A DNA stretch of 64,000 bases from CALNYX01 sp942490925 (lineage in GTDB: Bacteria; Chlamydiota; Chlamydiia; Chlamydiales; JAAKFR01). Positions 34,274-43,515 of the stretch are shown piece by piece. Every line of letters begins with the position of its first letter. The first letter of the stretch is position 1. The stretch spans positions 496,001-560,000 of the forward strand of contig CALNYX010000017.1 in the NCBI GenBank assembly GCA_942490925.1. The letters are read 5' to 3'. The notes beneath the pieces are model-generated. The model was not told where the DNA came from and did no database searches. It saw only the letters and a program-made list of their open reading frames with translations. The translations under genes were made by a program, and so were the position numbers.

Positions 34274-35580
34274 AAATCCTTCAACAATTCGTTATGCTCG
34301 GAGCTTTCGATACGCTTAGAAAAACCTTCAAGATTTTTTGTAAGTTTCTCATATACAGCATCTTTATCAACAAACACTTTTTCTCCTTGGCCATTCATCA
34401 TATCAAGAACCTGTTTTATTGTCAGTTTATCGACGGGGTAAGCAGGTTGAAAGACTGATTCCCTTTGCACTCCAGCTTTTACTTCTGAGAGCAGCCCTGC
34501 ATTTTTCATCTGATGAATGAGACTCATCATCAGCGGAAGGGGAATAGAGAGTTGATTGGAGAGTTCGACAGCGCTTAACAGGGGCTTTTGCTGAACAAAT
34601 CTTTTGATACAGCTATGCATGATACGGAGTGAAAAGAGTTGTTTCATATTCTCGCTCAGCTCGATGTTTTCAGCCATAAACCCATAGGCGTTCACATTCT
34701 GAAAAGCAAAGGCGAGCTTAGCCCCCAGAAGGAGTATCACCCAGCTAAGATGCACCCAAACAAGGAAGAGAGGAAGCGCAGCAAAGGTTCCATAGATGGC
34801 GTTGTATTTGGAGACACCAACCTGCAAGTAGACATAGGCCCACTGGATGACTTGATAGACTGTTCCGGCAAAGATGCTCGCGTAAAAGGCTGGGAGGAAG
34901 CGCACGCGCGTGTTCGGGATGAAGATGTAGATGAAGGTAAAAAGCAGCCAAGTAAGAACGTAGGGGAATAGACTGAGAATTGGGAAGAGAATGGGTCCTA
35001 AGTCCTTTACGAGGCTAACTTCACTGCGAAGATCTGTTAATGTCGCTGACAAGAAGACAGTTAGAGTTGTTGAGAGTAAAACAAACAGGGGGCAGAAAAA
35101 GAGCATTGCCATGTAATCACTGAAACGACGCGTTAGGGTTCGAGCTACTCGCACTTCCCAGATTTGATTCATAGAGAGTTCGATATACATCAACATCTTG
35201 ATTCCAGCCCAGAGCAGTATCACGATACTTATTCCGGCAATCACACCTTTATGCGTCTGCTTTAAAGAGAGTTCTGAGAAAAAGATCAGTTTTTTAACCA
35301 CTACCTGTTGACCGCCGAACTGATCAAGAAGCCATTTTTTGAAATTCCCCTGTAGGAGAAAACCTCTGGCAATCCCAAAGAAAAAAGCAACAATTGGGAC
35401 AATTGTTAGTAAGGAGTAATAGGTGAGGGAAGAGGCGCCTTGTTGGATCTGTTTTTTTGTAAACCCTTGTACAACAATGAGAACTATTCTAAGTGTGCGC
35501 AGACCGAAGGCTTTCTTCTTTGAGAGATCATCTACACTAACACGCCAAACATCTTTCTTTAAAAACTTAAAGAATTTCAT
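34270..35580 (-). CDS. YihY/BrkB-family inner-membrane protein
   Basis: The product is 436 residues. About six membrane helices span residues 40-300, with the family's 'QQGASSLTYYSLLTIVPIVA' start and 'GTFAALPLFLVWVHLSWVILLLGA' region (described in short: F-A-A-L-P-L-F-L-x-W). The C-terminal 120 residues look like a winged-helix ('LSAVELSNQLSIP') and a coiled tail. YihY proteins were once called RNase BN and their true function is unknown. It overlaps the AsmA-like gene by 4 bases, suggesting a joint envelope role. Confidence 0.87.
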   Translation of the reverse strand: MKFFKFLKKDVWRVSVDDLSKKKAFGLRTLRIVLIVVQGFTKKQIQQGASSLTYYSLLTIVPIVAFFFGIARGFLLQGNFKKWLLDQFGGQQVVVKKLIFFSELSLKQTHKGVIAGISIVILLWAGIKMLMYIELSMNQIWEVRVARTLTRRFSDYMAMLFFCPLFVLLSTTLTVFLSATLTDLRSEVSLVKDLGPILFPILSLFPYVLTWLLFTFIYIFIPNTRVRFLPAFYASIFAGTVYQVIQWAYVYLQVGVSKYNAIYGTFAALPLFLVWVHLSWVILLLGAKLAFAFQNVNAYGFMAENIELSENMKQLFSLRIMHSCIKRFVQQKPLLSAVELSNQLSIPLPLMMSLIHQMKNAGLLSEVKAGVQRESVFQPAYPVDKLTIKQVLDMMNGQGEKVFVDKDAVYEKLTKNLEGFSKRIESSEHNELLKDF

Positions 35581-35601
35581 AATTAACCCTATAGTTAATT
35601 A

Positions 35602-36330
35602 TTACTTTTTTCGAGATTTAATTGTTAAAAAAAGAGGAAATTCGCTACGAGAGCGGTTCTCCATTTTGGCTGCTTTTCCAGTGCTCTTCTTATCAGAGCA
35701 CCACTCGTCGATCAATTCAATGCAAAACCCAGCTTCATTAAGCCAACGACTATAGTGAGATAGAGGATGATGAAAGCTCCAGGTTGTTGCACTATTTTTC
35801 TTACCTGGGTGCATCTGAATGGGAATTTTTTGCTCAGAAAAATAACTGTCGATGCGACGGTATTGCAGTTTTTTTTGAGTATCAACTCCCCAGTGCGTCT
35901 GCCGGGGGATGCGAAAGCAGGGATGATTGAGCACCATGACAAAAGTGCCTCCACTTTCAAGCGCTTGAGCAGCATTGAGAATGGCTCTGGCTGGCTCGGC
36001 TACGTTTTGCAAGCAGAGGAGCATTGTTACATGGGAGAACCCTTTGGATTTGATGGGCTTACACATGTCTCCAACTGAAAATTGCCTATTCTTTGTCCGC
36101 TTTGCGGCCTTGATAAGGGTTGGAGAAATGTCGATGCCATGGTAGGCGATCTCCTCGGGGAGGATCCGTGAGAGCACGCCTTGGCCGCAACCTAAATCGA
36201 GCAGCGAAGAGCTCTTAGTGAGTCCCAATAGGGGGAGCAATTTTGGAAAGATCACTTGCTTGTGATAGTAATGCCCCTCTACTCCGACAAGTGAATCGTA
36301 CCACTTACCTACTTCTTCCCACGAAGTCAT
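35602..36330 (-). CDS. Class I SAM-dependent methyltransferase
   Basis: The product is 242 residues. The SAM-binding motif I is 'LLDLGCGQGVLSR' (about 40-52) and motif II 'YHGIDIS' (about 59-65), followed by 'VLNHPCFRIPRQTHWG'. These place it with methyltransferase-11/25 types acting on small molecules or lipids. The substrate is unknown. The APC permease upstream ends 9 bases before its start, so they may share a transcript. Confidence 0.85.
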   Translation of the reverse strand: MTSWEEVGKWYDSLVGVEGHYYHKQVIFPKLLPLLGLTKSSSLLDLGCGQGVLSRILPEEIAYHGIDISPTLIKAAKRTKNRQFSVGDMCKPIKSKGFSHVTMLLCLQNVAEPARAILNAAQALESGGTFVMVLNHPCFRIPRQTHWGVDTQKKLQYRRIDSYFSEQKIPIQMHPGKKNSATTWSFHHPLSHYSRWLNEAGFCIELIDEWCSDKKSTGKAAKMENRSRSEFPLFLTIKSRKK

Positions 36331-36339
36331 TGAATTCTC

Positions 36340-37827
36340 CTAGTGTGTACTTCGATGAATATCTTCACGGATCTGAGCCAAGACATCGATACGCCAGTGT
36401 GGCTTACGAAAGGAATAAATGACAAGAGGGATTGCAACACTAACTGCCAGGCCAAGCACAACAATCAGCTCATATTTGAGCGTGCTTTCGACCTTAAACC
36501 GGAAGACTGGAGGAATAAAACTCACAATGATCGCAAAAAGCGAAGAGATCAATCCTAGGACAGCAATCACCCATATCCCTTTGTTTTGAAAAGGAACTTT
36601 GTAGGCCCGTTTCACGTGAGGTTTGGTGTAGCGCAATACAATGCCTGACACCAGAAGTAAGATGTACATGATCAGATACATCTGCGCAGCTAAGGCATTG
36701 AGGATCCAGTAGGAGATATTCAAATCAGGCAGATAGAGAAAAAGAAAGGCAGCAATTGTCACAACAATTGCCTGAAAAATCATCAGATTTACCGGTGCAT
36801 GGTTCTTGTTGACCTTGTGGAAGATCGGCGGCAAACAGCCATGCTCCGTTGTCACAAAGAGCCCTTTCACTCCCGCAATTGCCCAAGCATTGAGCTCACC
36901 GAGTGCGCCAAATACCGTGAATAGAGCAATCACTGGAACCATCCAGTAGAGATTGTAGATCGCAAAAAATGAGCGGAAAGCATCGAGCAAGCCCGATACG
37001 AGATTGATGTCCTTGCGCGGAATCACAACAGCGATAGCAAGCGAACCTAAAATCAAGATTCCCAAAGTCATCAAAGCAGCAATGAGAATAGCGCGAGGGT
37101 AGTTTTTCTGTGGATTTTTCACTTCGCGCGCGAGGTTAGCATTAGCCTCTAACCCACTTAATGCCAAGAATATTCCTCCTAAGAAGACAAAGTTTGAGAA
37201 GTGTGAAAAATCGGGGAGTAATTCAGAAACTGAGAGGCGCGTGGAAAGAGGCATTCCAGTTACTACCCACCAGAAGCCAAGCACAATCAAGATAAGACCT
37301 GGCAAAATCGCCCCGAGGATCACACAGATTGTACTGATCAAAGCTGATGTCTTGATTCCAAAGAAGTTAAGAAAAGTAACACCCCAAAAGCCGATAAGAA
37401 TCACACTGATGAGATAGACTTTGTTTTGAGCCAGTTCAGGATGAAAAACATAAGCAATTCCAGTTGCAATGAAGGCAAGCATTGCTGGGTACCAGGTCAT
37501 ATTGTGAAACCACTGCATCCAGATCGCTAGAAACCCCCAGCGCTCACCAAGAGCTGTACGCACCCAGACATAGACACCACCAGCTTTGGGCCAGCCTGAG
37601 GCGAGCTCTGCAGAGACAAGCGCATAGGGAATCATGAAGCAAACGGCAGCTGCCAGATAGTAAAAGACAGAAGAGAAACCATATTCAGCTGTCAGGGGAA
37701 GATTGCGCAGGCTAATGACCACGGCCAGCGAAAGCATCGCCAGCATGAATACACCTAAGGAACGTTGATGCTCGGGAAGGTGACCAGGCTCTCTATGCAA
37801 TGGTAATCTGCTCGCTAAGGTAAACAT
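36340..37827 (-). CDS. Amino-acid permease/antiporter (APC family)
   Basis: The product is 495 residues with about 12 hydrophobic helices. 'GWPKAGGVYVWVRTALGERWG' (Gly-x-Pro-x-Ala-Gly-Gly) and the helix 6 segment 'FSNFVFLGGIFLALSGLEAN' are APC landmarks of the glutamate/GABA-antiporter-like group. It carries amino acids across the inner membrane. In Chlamydia a similar permease also sits next to the DhnA aldolase, whose coding end overlaps it by 35 bases here. Confidence 0.9.
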   Translation of the reverse strand: MFTLASRLPLHREPGHLPEHQRSLGVFMLAMLSLAVVISLRNLPLTAEYGFSSVFYYLAAAVCFMIPYALVSAELASGWPKAGGVYVWVRTALGERWGFLAIWMQWFHNMTWYPAMLAFIATGIAYVFHPELAQNKVYLISVILIGFWGVTFLNFFGIKTSALISTICVILGAILPGLILIVLGFWWVVTGMPLSTRLSVSELLPDFSHFSNFVFLGGIFLALSGLEANANLAREVKNPQKNYPRAILIAALMTLGILILGSLAIAVVIPRKDINLVSGLLDAFRSFFAIYNLYWMVPVIALFTVFGALGELNAWAIAGVKGLFVTTEHGCLPPIFHKVNKNHAPVNLMIFQAIVVTIAAFLFLYLPDLNISYWILNALAAQMYLIMYILLLVSGIVLRYTKPHVKRAYKVPFQNKGIWVIAVLGLISSLFAIIVSFIPPVFRFKVESTLKYELIVVLGLAVSVAIPLVIYSFRKPHWRIDVLAQIREDIHRSTH

Positions 37828-38854
37828 CTTGAACGAGATTTACCATTTGAATCCCTTCTTTGAAGGGGCGTTGGAAGGCTTTACGTCCTAGAATTAACCC
37901 CATCCCGCCAGCACGTTTGTTGATCACAGCTGTGCGAACAGCTTCAGAATAGTCATCTTTGCCTGAAGGGCCGCCAGAGTTAATCGTGCCAGCACGCCCA
38001 GCATATCCATTGAGCACTTGGTAGCGACAAAGATCGATGGGATGATCAGAAGAGAGCTCTGTATAAACCTTCTCATGCGTCTTACCAAAGTTTAGAGCTT
38101 TATAGCCTCCGTTATTTGTTGGCAGCTTCTGCTTCAAAATATCGGCGCCAATTGTTGCTCCCAGGTGGTCAGCCTGACCTGTTAGATCGGCAGCCGTGTG
38201 ATAGTCGGCCTCGCTGGTCTTAAAGGCAGGGTTGCGCATGTAGCACCATAAGATGGTAGCCATTCCTAGATCGTGCGCATGGGCAAACGCTTTGCTCACC
38301 TCAACAAGTTCTTTACGGCATTCTGGAGAGCCAAAATAGATTGTTGCTCCAACAGCGACAGCTCCCATGTCATAGGCCTGATTAATTGAAGAGAACATCA
38401 CCTGGTCAAAAGTGTTGGGATAGGAGAGCATCTCGTTGTGGTTGAACTTCAAGATGAAGGGGATTTTATGAGCGTAGCGACGCGCCACCATGCTCAACAC
38501 ACCATAGGTTGAAGCGACGGCATTGCAGCCACCTTCGATGGCAAGCTGCACAATATTTTCAGGATCAAAGTAGTCAGGATTCGGAGCAAAAGAGGCGCCG
38601 GCAGCATGTTCAACTCCTTGATCGACAGGGAGAATAGAGAGATAACCTGTATCAGCAAGGCGACCGTGAGAGTAGAGAGCTTGAAGACTTCTTAAGACAC
38701 GTGGATTACGATCGGTCTCGGTGAAAATTCGATCAACCCAATTACCATCAGGTAGATGGAGGCGCTCTTTAGAAACTTTGCATTTGTGGTTGAGCAACGA
38801 CTCAGTTTCATTTCCAAGAAGTTTTTCAATTTCAGAAAGGGTAGTAGCTGTCAT
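37793..38854 (-). CDS. Class I fructose-bisphosphate aldolase, DhnA type
   Basis: The product is 353 residues. 'LPVDQGVEHAAGASFAPNPDYFDPEN' (core: DQGVEH) and 'PFILKFNHNE' match archaeal-type/DhnA class I aldolases, which use a Schiff-base lysine to split fructose-1,6-bisphosphate. 'GGPSGKDDY' near the C-terminus binds phosphate. Chlamydiae are known to use this enzyme for glycolysis. The stop overlaps the permease gene by 35 bases. Confidence 0.93.
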   Translation of the reverse strand: MTATTLSEIEKLLGNETESLLNHKCKVSKERLHLPDGNWVDRIFTETDRNPRVLRSLQALYSHGRLADTGYLSILPVDQGVEHAAGASFAPNPDYFDPENIVQLAIEGGCNAVASTYGVLSMVARRYAHKIPFILKFNHNEMLSYPNTFDQVMFSSINQAYDMGAVAVGATIYFGSPECRKELVEVSKAFAHAHDLGMATILWCYMRNPAFKTSEADYHTAADLTGQADHLGATIGADILKQKLPTNNGGYKALNFGKTHEKVYTELSSDHPIDLCRYQVLNGYAGRAGTINSGGPSGKDDYSEAVRTAVINKRAGGMGLILGRKAFQRPFKEGIQMVNLVQDVYLSEQITIA

Positions 38855-38909
38855 GATCTCCTCATATGGTTACGCCCGATGTTCCATATGAATCATTTTT
38901 TTGACAAGC

Positions 38910-39992
38910 TCATTCTAGAGCAAGAAGCGCCGCTTGCTGTAAAGCAGAGCGTTGGTAGCAGCAATAGGCAATCATAAACCCTGAATTTCCTCGTGAGAGT
39001 TTTTCCAGAGTTTCTGGAAATTGCTCCTCTTGCACCTGCTGATCTGAAATAATGGAGGCATTTTGAATTGGCAGAGATTCCATACTCTCTTCTAAAATTA
39101 CTTTATCGTGTAAACCGACAACTGTTCGTGCACAAATTTCGCTTATCAAATTGTTATCTAGTGCTCTCGAACCCAATATTCCTCTTGTCAAAATTCCTGC
39201 AAAAATTGGGAATAGTGTTTCCGGAGATCGCGTCATCTGCTCCCGATAACGTTCATGGGCAGCACTTGTGCCTTTCTCAAGGGGAAACAAATAGACGTCT
39301 AAAATTGCAGCACGAATGCTCGCCGTACAGATAATCTCTGGCATTTCTATCCCCCTTTCAAGGCGATGCAATTCATTATAGGGATTGAAGTTTTTCGGAA
39401 TAAAGGCCTGCCTAAACATGGCAAAAAAATCAGGCTTATCTTTAAGAGCAGTCAGGACAAGTCTCATATGTGTTGCAGTGTTCGGCTCTAAATATGAGGC
39501 AAACTCCTCATTCGACAGTAGGCGAAGCGCTGTATAAATCCCTGCACGATTTATCTCCCCTGATTTTGAAAAAATGACTAACCCGCTGACTAGGTCTGCA
39601 ACCAATTTGTTCAACCCAAATCTAGGATTTGTAGGTCCATTGCAATGAAAAAAACGCTCAACATACGCTTTAAATAGTCTCTCTATTGAGTCTTCTGTTA
39701 ATTCTTCTGCAAGGAAGTAGTTGTATGCGCCAAGTGCACTCATACGATCTTCAAAGGTCGTTTCTTTGAGCAGAATCACCTGGACTCGATCAACTGCGTG
39801 CTTATTTTTTTTGCTAATGCTATCAATGACGCTTGTCAGCTCTGCTCGCTGATCATCTGGTGTACTAGCAATAGTATCGATGCAAACTCTGTATAGAGCC
39901 TCGGCAGCTACAGTTTCAATTGATGAATAGGGCCTTGGCCTAAGTTTATGGACATAATACTTATTACAATGAGGTTGAGTTGGATTAGTCAT
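38910..39992 (-). CDS. hypothetical soluble helical protein
   Basis: The product is 360 residues, without recognised domains, signal peptide or membrane spans. It looks mostly alpha-helical, with recurring 'Y...L' and 'L..K' heptad-like patterns and a late 'AYCCYQRSALQQAALLALE' end. It diverges from metN, with 56 bases between its start and that of metN, and it lies upstream of the aldolase. The length and composition are consistent with a real gene; function unknown. Confidence 0.6.
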   Translation of the reverse strand: MTNPTQPHCNKYYVHKLRPRPYSSIETVAAEALYRVCIDTIASTPDDQRAELTSVIDSISKKNKHAVDRVQVILLKETTFEDRMSALGAYNYFLAEELTEDSIERLFKAYVERFFHCNGPTNPRFGLNKLVADLVSGLVIFSKSGEINRAGIYTALRLLSNEEFASYLEPNTATHMRLVLTALKDKPDFFAMFRQAFIPKNFNPYNELHRLERGIEMPEIICTASIRAAILDVYLFPLEKGTSAAHERYREQMTRSPETLFPIFAGILTRGILGSRALDNNLISEICARTVVGLHDKVILEESMESLPIQNASIISDQQVQEEQFPETLEKLSRGNSGFMIAYCCYQRSALQQAALLALE

Positions 39993-40048
39993 GGTGAGAA
40001 TTTAACTTTTGATTGCTTAAAACTCAATTAGAAGGAATAATTTCACAC

Positions 40049-41023
40049 ATGAAAATCATAGCAGTTAAAAAGCTAAAAAAAACCTTTCAACACCCCGTTC
40101 TTCAAGAAATTTCTTTAGAAATCGAAGAAGGGGAAGTCTATGGGATTATTGGCAAGAGTGGCTCAGGAAAGTCTACGCTTGTCAACTGCCTGACAACCCT
40201 TGAAAAACCGACAAGTGGAGAAATTGAGGTCGCCGGAGTTAATTTAGCGACGCTTCATGGTGCGCAGCTTCGCGCTTTTCGCAAGAACATCGGCATGGTT
40301 TTCCAACATTTTAATCTGCTAAGCAGCCGCACTGCTCTTGAAAATGTTCTCTATCCGCTAGAGCTCGATCAACCAGATCCCGCTCGCGCAAAAGAATTGC
40401 TCCGCCTCGTTGGGTTAGAGGGGAAAGAAAATCTCTATCCAGCGCAACTCAGCGGTGGGCAAAAGCAACGCGTTGCCATTGCACGCGCTCTTGCTAATCA
40501 TCCAAAAGTTCTCTTTTGCGATGAGCCAACTTCAGCCCTAGACCCCGAGACAACCCATGAAATTCTCCAACTACTAGCAGAGCTCAACAAGAAGCTCAAA
40601 CTCACAATCGTGATCATCACTCATGAGATGGACGTGATCAAGCAGATTTGCACGCGTGTTGCAGTCCTTGATCAAGGTCAAATTGTTGAACAGGGGAGTG
40701 TTACAGATCTCTTTTCCAAGCCACAACATACGACGACCAAGCGCTTTTTGCAAAATATTGTGCACGAAATGCCTGACTTCCCTGCTGAGGAAAACAAAGA
40801 ATTGCTCCGCCTCTGCTTTACAGAAGGATTAGCAGAAAAACCGATTATTTCGCAGCTCCTTAGAAAGTTTGATGTTGAGATCAATATTCTGCTCGGTGGA
40901 ATCGATACACTGCAAAGTGGAAGCGTTGGTAATCTGATTGTTGCTCTCTCGGGTCAACCAGATGTGCGTAAGCAGGTGCATCAATTCCTAGAAATTCAAG
41001 GAGTCTGCTTTGAACAACTTTGA
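40049..41023 (+). CDS. metN: Methionine ABC importer ATPase MetN
   Basis: The product is 324 residues from ATG 40049. Walker A 'GKSGSGKST', signature 'LSGGQKQR', Walker B 'VLFCDEPTSALDPET' and the switch 'IITHEMDV' are present. A C-terminal NIL domain (about 250-324) senses methionine in this family. The ATPase drives D/L-methionine uptake with MetI and MetQ, which follow in order. A TTG frame at 40013 adds 12 residues, but GAAGGA lies before the ATG. Overlaps metI by 14 bases. No SAM riboswitch is visible upstream. Confidence 0.94.
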   Translation: MKIIAVKKLKKTFQHPVLQEISLEIEEGEVYGIIGKSGSGKSTLVNCLTTLEKPTSGEIEVAGVNLATLHGAQLRAFRKNIGMVFQHFNLLSSRTALENVLYPLELDQPDPARAKELLRLVGLEGKENLYPAQLSGGQKQRVAIARALANHPKVLFCDEPTSALDPETTHEILQLLAELNKKLKLTIVIITHEMDVIKQICTRVAVLDQGQIVEQGSVTDLFSKPQHTTTKRFLQNIVHEMPDFPAEENKELLRLCFTEGLAEKPIISQLLRKFDVEINILLGGIDTLQSGSVGNLIVALSGQPDVRKQVHQFLEIQGVCFEQL

Positions 41024-41681
41024 TCTAGCCCTCCAGTTGATTCCCAAAGAATTGGTCAACACAATCTATATGGTGCTTGTCTCAGGTCTCTTTGCTGTGT
41101 TGATTGGCCTGCCTCTTGGCACCCTTCTGCTGATCACAGCCAAAGATGGTCTCAAACCCAATAGCGGGTTCTACGCCTGTATCAGCACCGTTGTCAATAT
41201 TGGTCGCTCCATTCCTTTTGCAATTTTGATAGTCGCAATCATTCCATTTACGCGACTGATTGTCGGAACAAGTATCGGCACGACAGCGACCATTGTTCCA
41301 CTTACCATTGCTGCCGCGCCATTTTTTGCTCGCCTCGTTGAATCAGCCTTCAAAGAGGTTGATCCTAATATTGTACGTACGACAGCACTTATGGGCTCCA
41401 CAAATTGGCAGATCATTAGCAAAGTTCTGATCCCAGAATCACTTCAATCACTTGTAAGGGGAGTTACACTGATGTTGAATAACCTGATCAACTACAGCGC
41501 GATGGCAGGGCTTGTTGGCGGCGGTGGACTTGGCAAGATTGCCATTCAATATGGCTACCAAAGATTCAATGGGACCTTGATGCTCATCACCCTAATTGTG
41601 CTGCTCCTACTTGTCGAAATCGTGCAGTGGCTAGGCAATGGCTTTGAGTATGCGATCAACCGCAAACGAGGCCTCTTGTGA
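41010..41681 (+). CDS. metI: Methionine ABC importer permease MetI
   Basis: The product is 223 residues with five or six membrane helices. The EAA-type loop 'ALMGSTNWQIISKVLIPESLQS' and 'GLVGGGGLGKIA' are typical of MetI. It uses a TTG start preceded by AGGAG 7 bases upstream, inside metN's end. It forms the channel for MetNIQ and overlaps the next gene by 4 bases. Confidence 0.93.
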   Translation: MNNFDLALQLIPKELVNTIYMVLVSGLFAVLIGLPLGTLLLITAKDGLKPNSGFYACISTVVNIGRSIPFAILIVAIIPFTRLIVGTSIGTTATIVPLTIAAAPFFARLVESAFKEVDPNIVRTTALMGSTNWQIISKVLIPESLQSLVRGVTLMLNNLINYSAMAGLVGGGGLGKIAIQYGYQRFNGTLMLITLIVLLLLVEIVQWLGNGFEYAINRKRGLL

Positions 41682-42439
41682 AAAAAATTGCATTCTTGCT
41701 TATGTGCCTACTTGCAGGTTGCAGCTCGCAGCCCAAACTAAAAATTGCAGCAACGCCCACTCCCCATGCTGAAATTCTACAGCTGATTCAGCCAGATCTA
41801 GAAAAAGAGGGCATTCATCTGAAAATTATCGAAGTCGATGATTACGCCGTAGCTAATCGTCTCCTTGCAGAGAAACAAGTTGATGCTAACTTCTTTCAAC
41901 ACCCCCAATTTCTCAATGAACAGAAAAAACAGTTTGGTTATCAGCTTGAGGTTCTAGTAGCTGTGCACCTTGAACCGCTTGGCATCTATTCCCACAAAAT
42001 CTCCTGTATTGGAGATCTTCAAAATGGAGCCTCTGTTGCCATTCCCTCTGATCCAACAAATGAGGGACGCGCTCTTGATCTTCTCGTAGAAGTTGGGTTA
42101 ATCACACTTAAACCTCTCTGCCCAGGAGAGTATCCAACCGTTCTTTCCATTGATCAGAACCCCAGATGCCTCAAGATTAAAGAAATGGATGCTGCACTCT
42201 TACCGCGTGTTCTACCTGATGTCTCAATAGCGGTCATTCCTGCCAACTTTGCGTTGCAGGGGAAGCTTAGTCCCTGCGAGGATGCTCTTGTATTAGAGTG
42301 CGAGGATTCTCCCTATGCAAATATTGTGGTGATCCGTGAAGGGGATGAGAATGAGGCATTTGCCATTCTAAAGAGGCATCTACAGTCAGAGAAAGTACGC
42401 GCTTTTTTACGACAGAAAGAATTAGAACCCGCTTTCTAG
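41678..42439 (+). CDS. metQ: Methionine-binding lipoprotein MetQ (NlpA family)
   Basis: The product is 253 residues. The leader ends in the lipobox LLAGC, Cys15. 'LKIAATPTPHAEIL' and 'VDANFFQHPQFLNEQ' are classic of NlpA/MetQ, which captures methionine for the importer. It starts with GTG overlapping metI's stop. The 3' end overlaps the convergent small gene at 42422 by 18 bases. Confidence 0.93.
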   Translation: MKKIAFLLMCLLAGCSSQPKLKIAATPTPHAEILQLIQPDLEKEGIHLKIIEVDDYAVANRLLAEKQVDANFFQHPQFLNEQKKQFGYQLEVLVAVHLEPLGIYSHKISCIGDLQNGASVAIPSDPTNEGRALDLLVEVGLITLKPLCPGEYPTVLSIDQNPRCLKIKEMDAALLPRVLPDVSIAVIPANFALQGKLSPCEDALVLECEDSPYANIVVIREGDENEAFAILKRHLQSEKVRAFLRQKELEPAF

Positions 42440-42841
42440 TTTTTTTGCAGCCTGCTGAACTTTAGAAATGGCTTCATCGATTTTTTCATCAGGGAATTTT
42501 TCGCGTAGATGTGTATAGGCCTTTTGTACTAGCTGATCGTGATAAGAGGCGAAGTCTTCTGTATCAAGTTGTTTTAAGGAAGCAGCTCCCTCTTCTCCCA
42601 ACAAATCTACAAGAAAATCATAGGATGCTTGCTCAGTCGTTGCAGGATTAAAGAAGCGTGCGATCTGCTTTAAAAAGCCAAGATCACTCTCTTCACTCTG
42701 CTTACAGAGCTCTTCCATCGTTGAGACAAGTCGTTCAACTTTTGGTTTAACTCGCTCTTCAAAACCAACATCAGTGTCTGCTGTTGCGCGCACTGGTTGT
42801 TGGAAAAGAGATTGAAAAAAGCAGCAGATAATTAAAAGCAT
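42422..42841 (-). CDS. hypothetical exported protein
   Basis: The product is 139 residues. A hydrophobic N-terminus with two Cys (LLIICCFFQSLF) looks like a signal or lipoprotein leader, followed by a fully helical, acidic body (about 25-139) with Lys/Glu-rich repeats. No domain is recognised. A terminator hairpin lies upstream between it and the DUF378 gene, so it has its own promoter. Confidence 0.6.
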   Translation of the reverse strand: MLLIICCFFQSLFQQPVRATADTDVGFEERVKPKVERLVSTMEELCKQSEESDLGFLKQIARFFNPATTEQASYDFLVDLLGEEGAASLKQLDTEDFASYHDQLVQKAYTHLREKFPDEKIDEAISKVQQAAKKLESGF

Positions 42842-42856
42842 AGCACCTCAGGATAC

Positions 42857-42887
42857 AAAAAAGACCTCTATAAAAGAGGCCTTTTTT
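42857..42887 (-). terminator. bidirectional-looking terminator
   Basis: GACCTCT pairs with AGAGGCC across a short AT loop, flanked by six A on one side and six T on the other. It ends transcription of the DUF378 gene on the minus strand and would also work on the plus strand. Confidence 0.75.
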
Positions 42888-42905
42888 GCGTGAACAAAGA
42901 TTTTC

Positions 42906-43112
42906 TTATTTACTTTTGCACTTCGAGAAAAAGCATTTAGAACGGACAACAAGAAACACAGCACTGACTCCGACGATGTCATAGATGACTGTCTCTACAA
43001 CTGTATTACCAAAGAAGAAGTCAACTAGGTTGAAGTCAAAGAATCCAACACAACCCCAGTTTACGCCTCCAATAATCACAAAAATCCATGCTATGGTATC
43101 TAAAATTTTCAT
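42906..43112 (-). CDS. DUF378 small membrane protein
   Basis: The product is 68 residues with two membrane helices (about 5-25 and 37-57) and a cysteine- and lysine-rich tail. 'GGVNWGCVGFF' and 'DIVGVSAVFLV' match the DUF378 family of unknown function. A strong terminator follows it. AAGGCAGGTT lies just ahead of the ATG. Confidence 0.85.
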   Translation of the reverse strand: MKILDTIAWIFVIIGGVNWGCVGFFDFNLVDFFFGNTVVETVIYDIVGVSAVFLVVRSKCFFSKCKSK

Positions 43113-43515
43113 CGTATAACCTGCCTTGTAAAAAAAGATGTACTACCTCCTTTTACCATAAATGTTTTTTTTGTGAAGACTTTTTTGAAAAAATTATCTT
43201 ATATTTGGTATTCAGCCAGAGCTATATCAGATTTAGTTGAAATTTTACACAGCTGATTCGCCTCTCTTCACTAGGCATGTTCATCATCAAAATGCTCTGT
43301 GAAAGGAGTTCAGAGAAAACAGGGGAGGGGTTGAAAGTGGCCTAATAATAGATTGAGAAAAATGGCGGTGTAAAAACTTAGAAAAAAATCAAACTAGACA
43401 GAGGCTGTAGATTTGGGAAAGCGTTTCACAGCTCATATTTTTAAATATAAGCGAGAAAGGATTTCGCAAAAAGTGCCGTATCAGATGACTCGAGTTTGTT
43501 GATTAAGCCTTACTC
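43113..43515. other. gene-poor spacer with decayed sequence
   Basis: No convincing gene is visible. A stretch of about 50 bases at 43412-43462 resembles 45570-45625 (both hold AGAT, GCGTTT and ATATTTTT in order), and on the minus strand both give a 'KY..xNA' like translation broken by stops. This hints at a shared relic gene. The rest, including purine-rich 43300-43400, shows nothing I can name. Confidence 0.35.

Noticed and set aside
39993..40048. SAM-responsive riboswitch before metN
   Set aside because: Only 56 bases separate the divergent genes, too few for a SAM riboswitch, and no terminator fold is visible.
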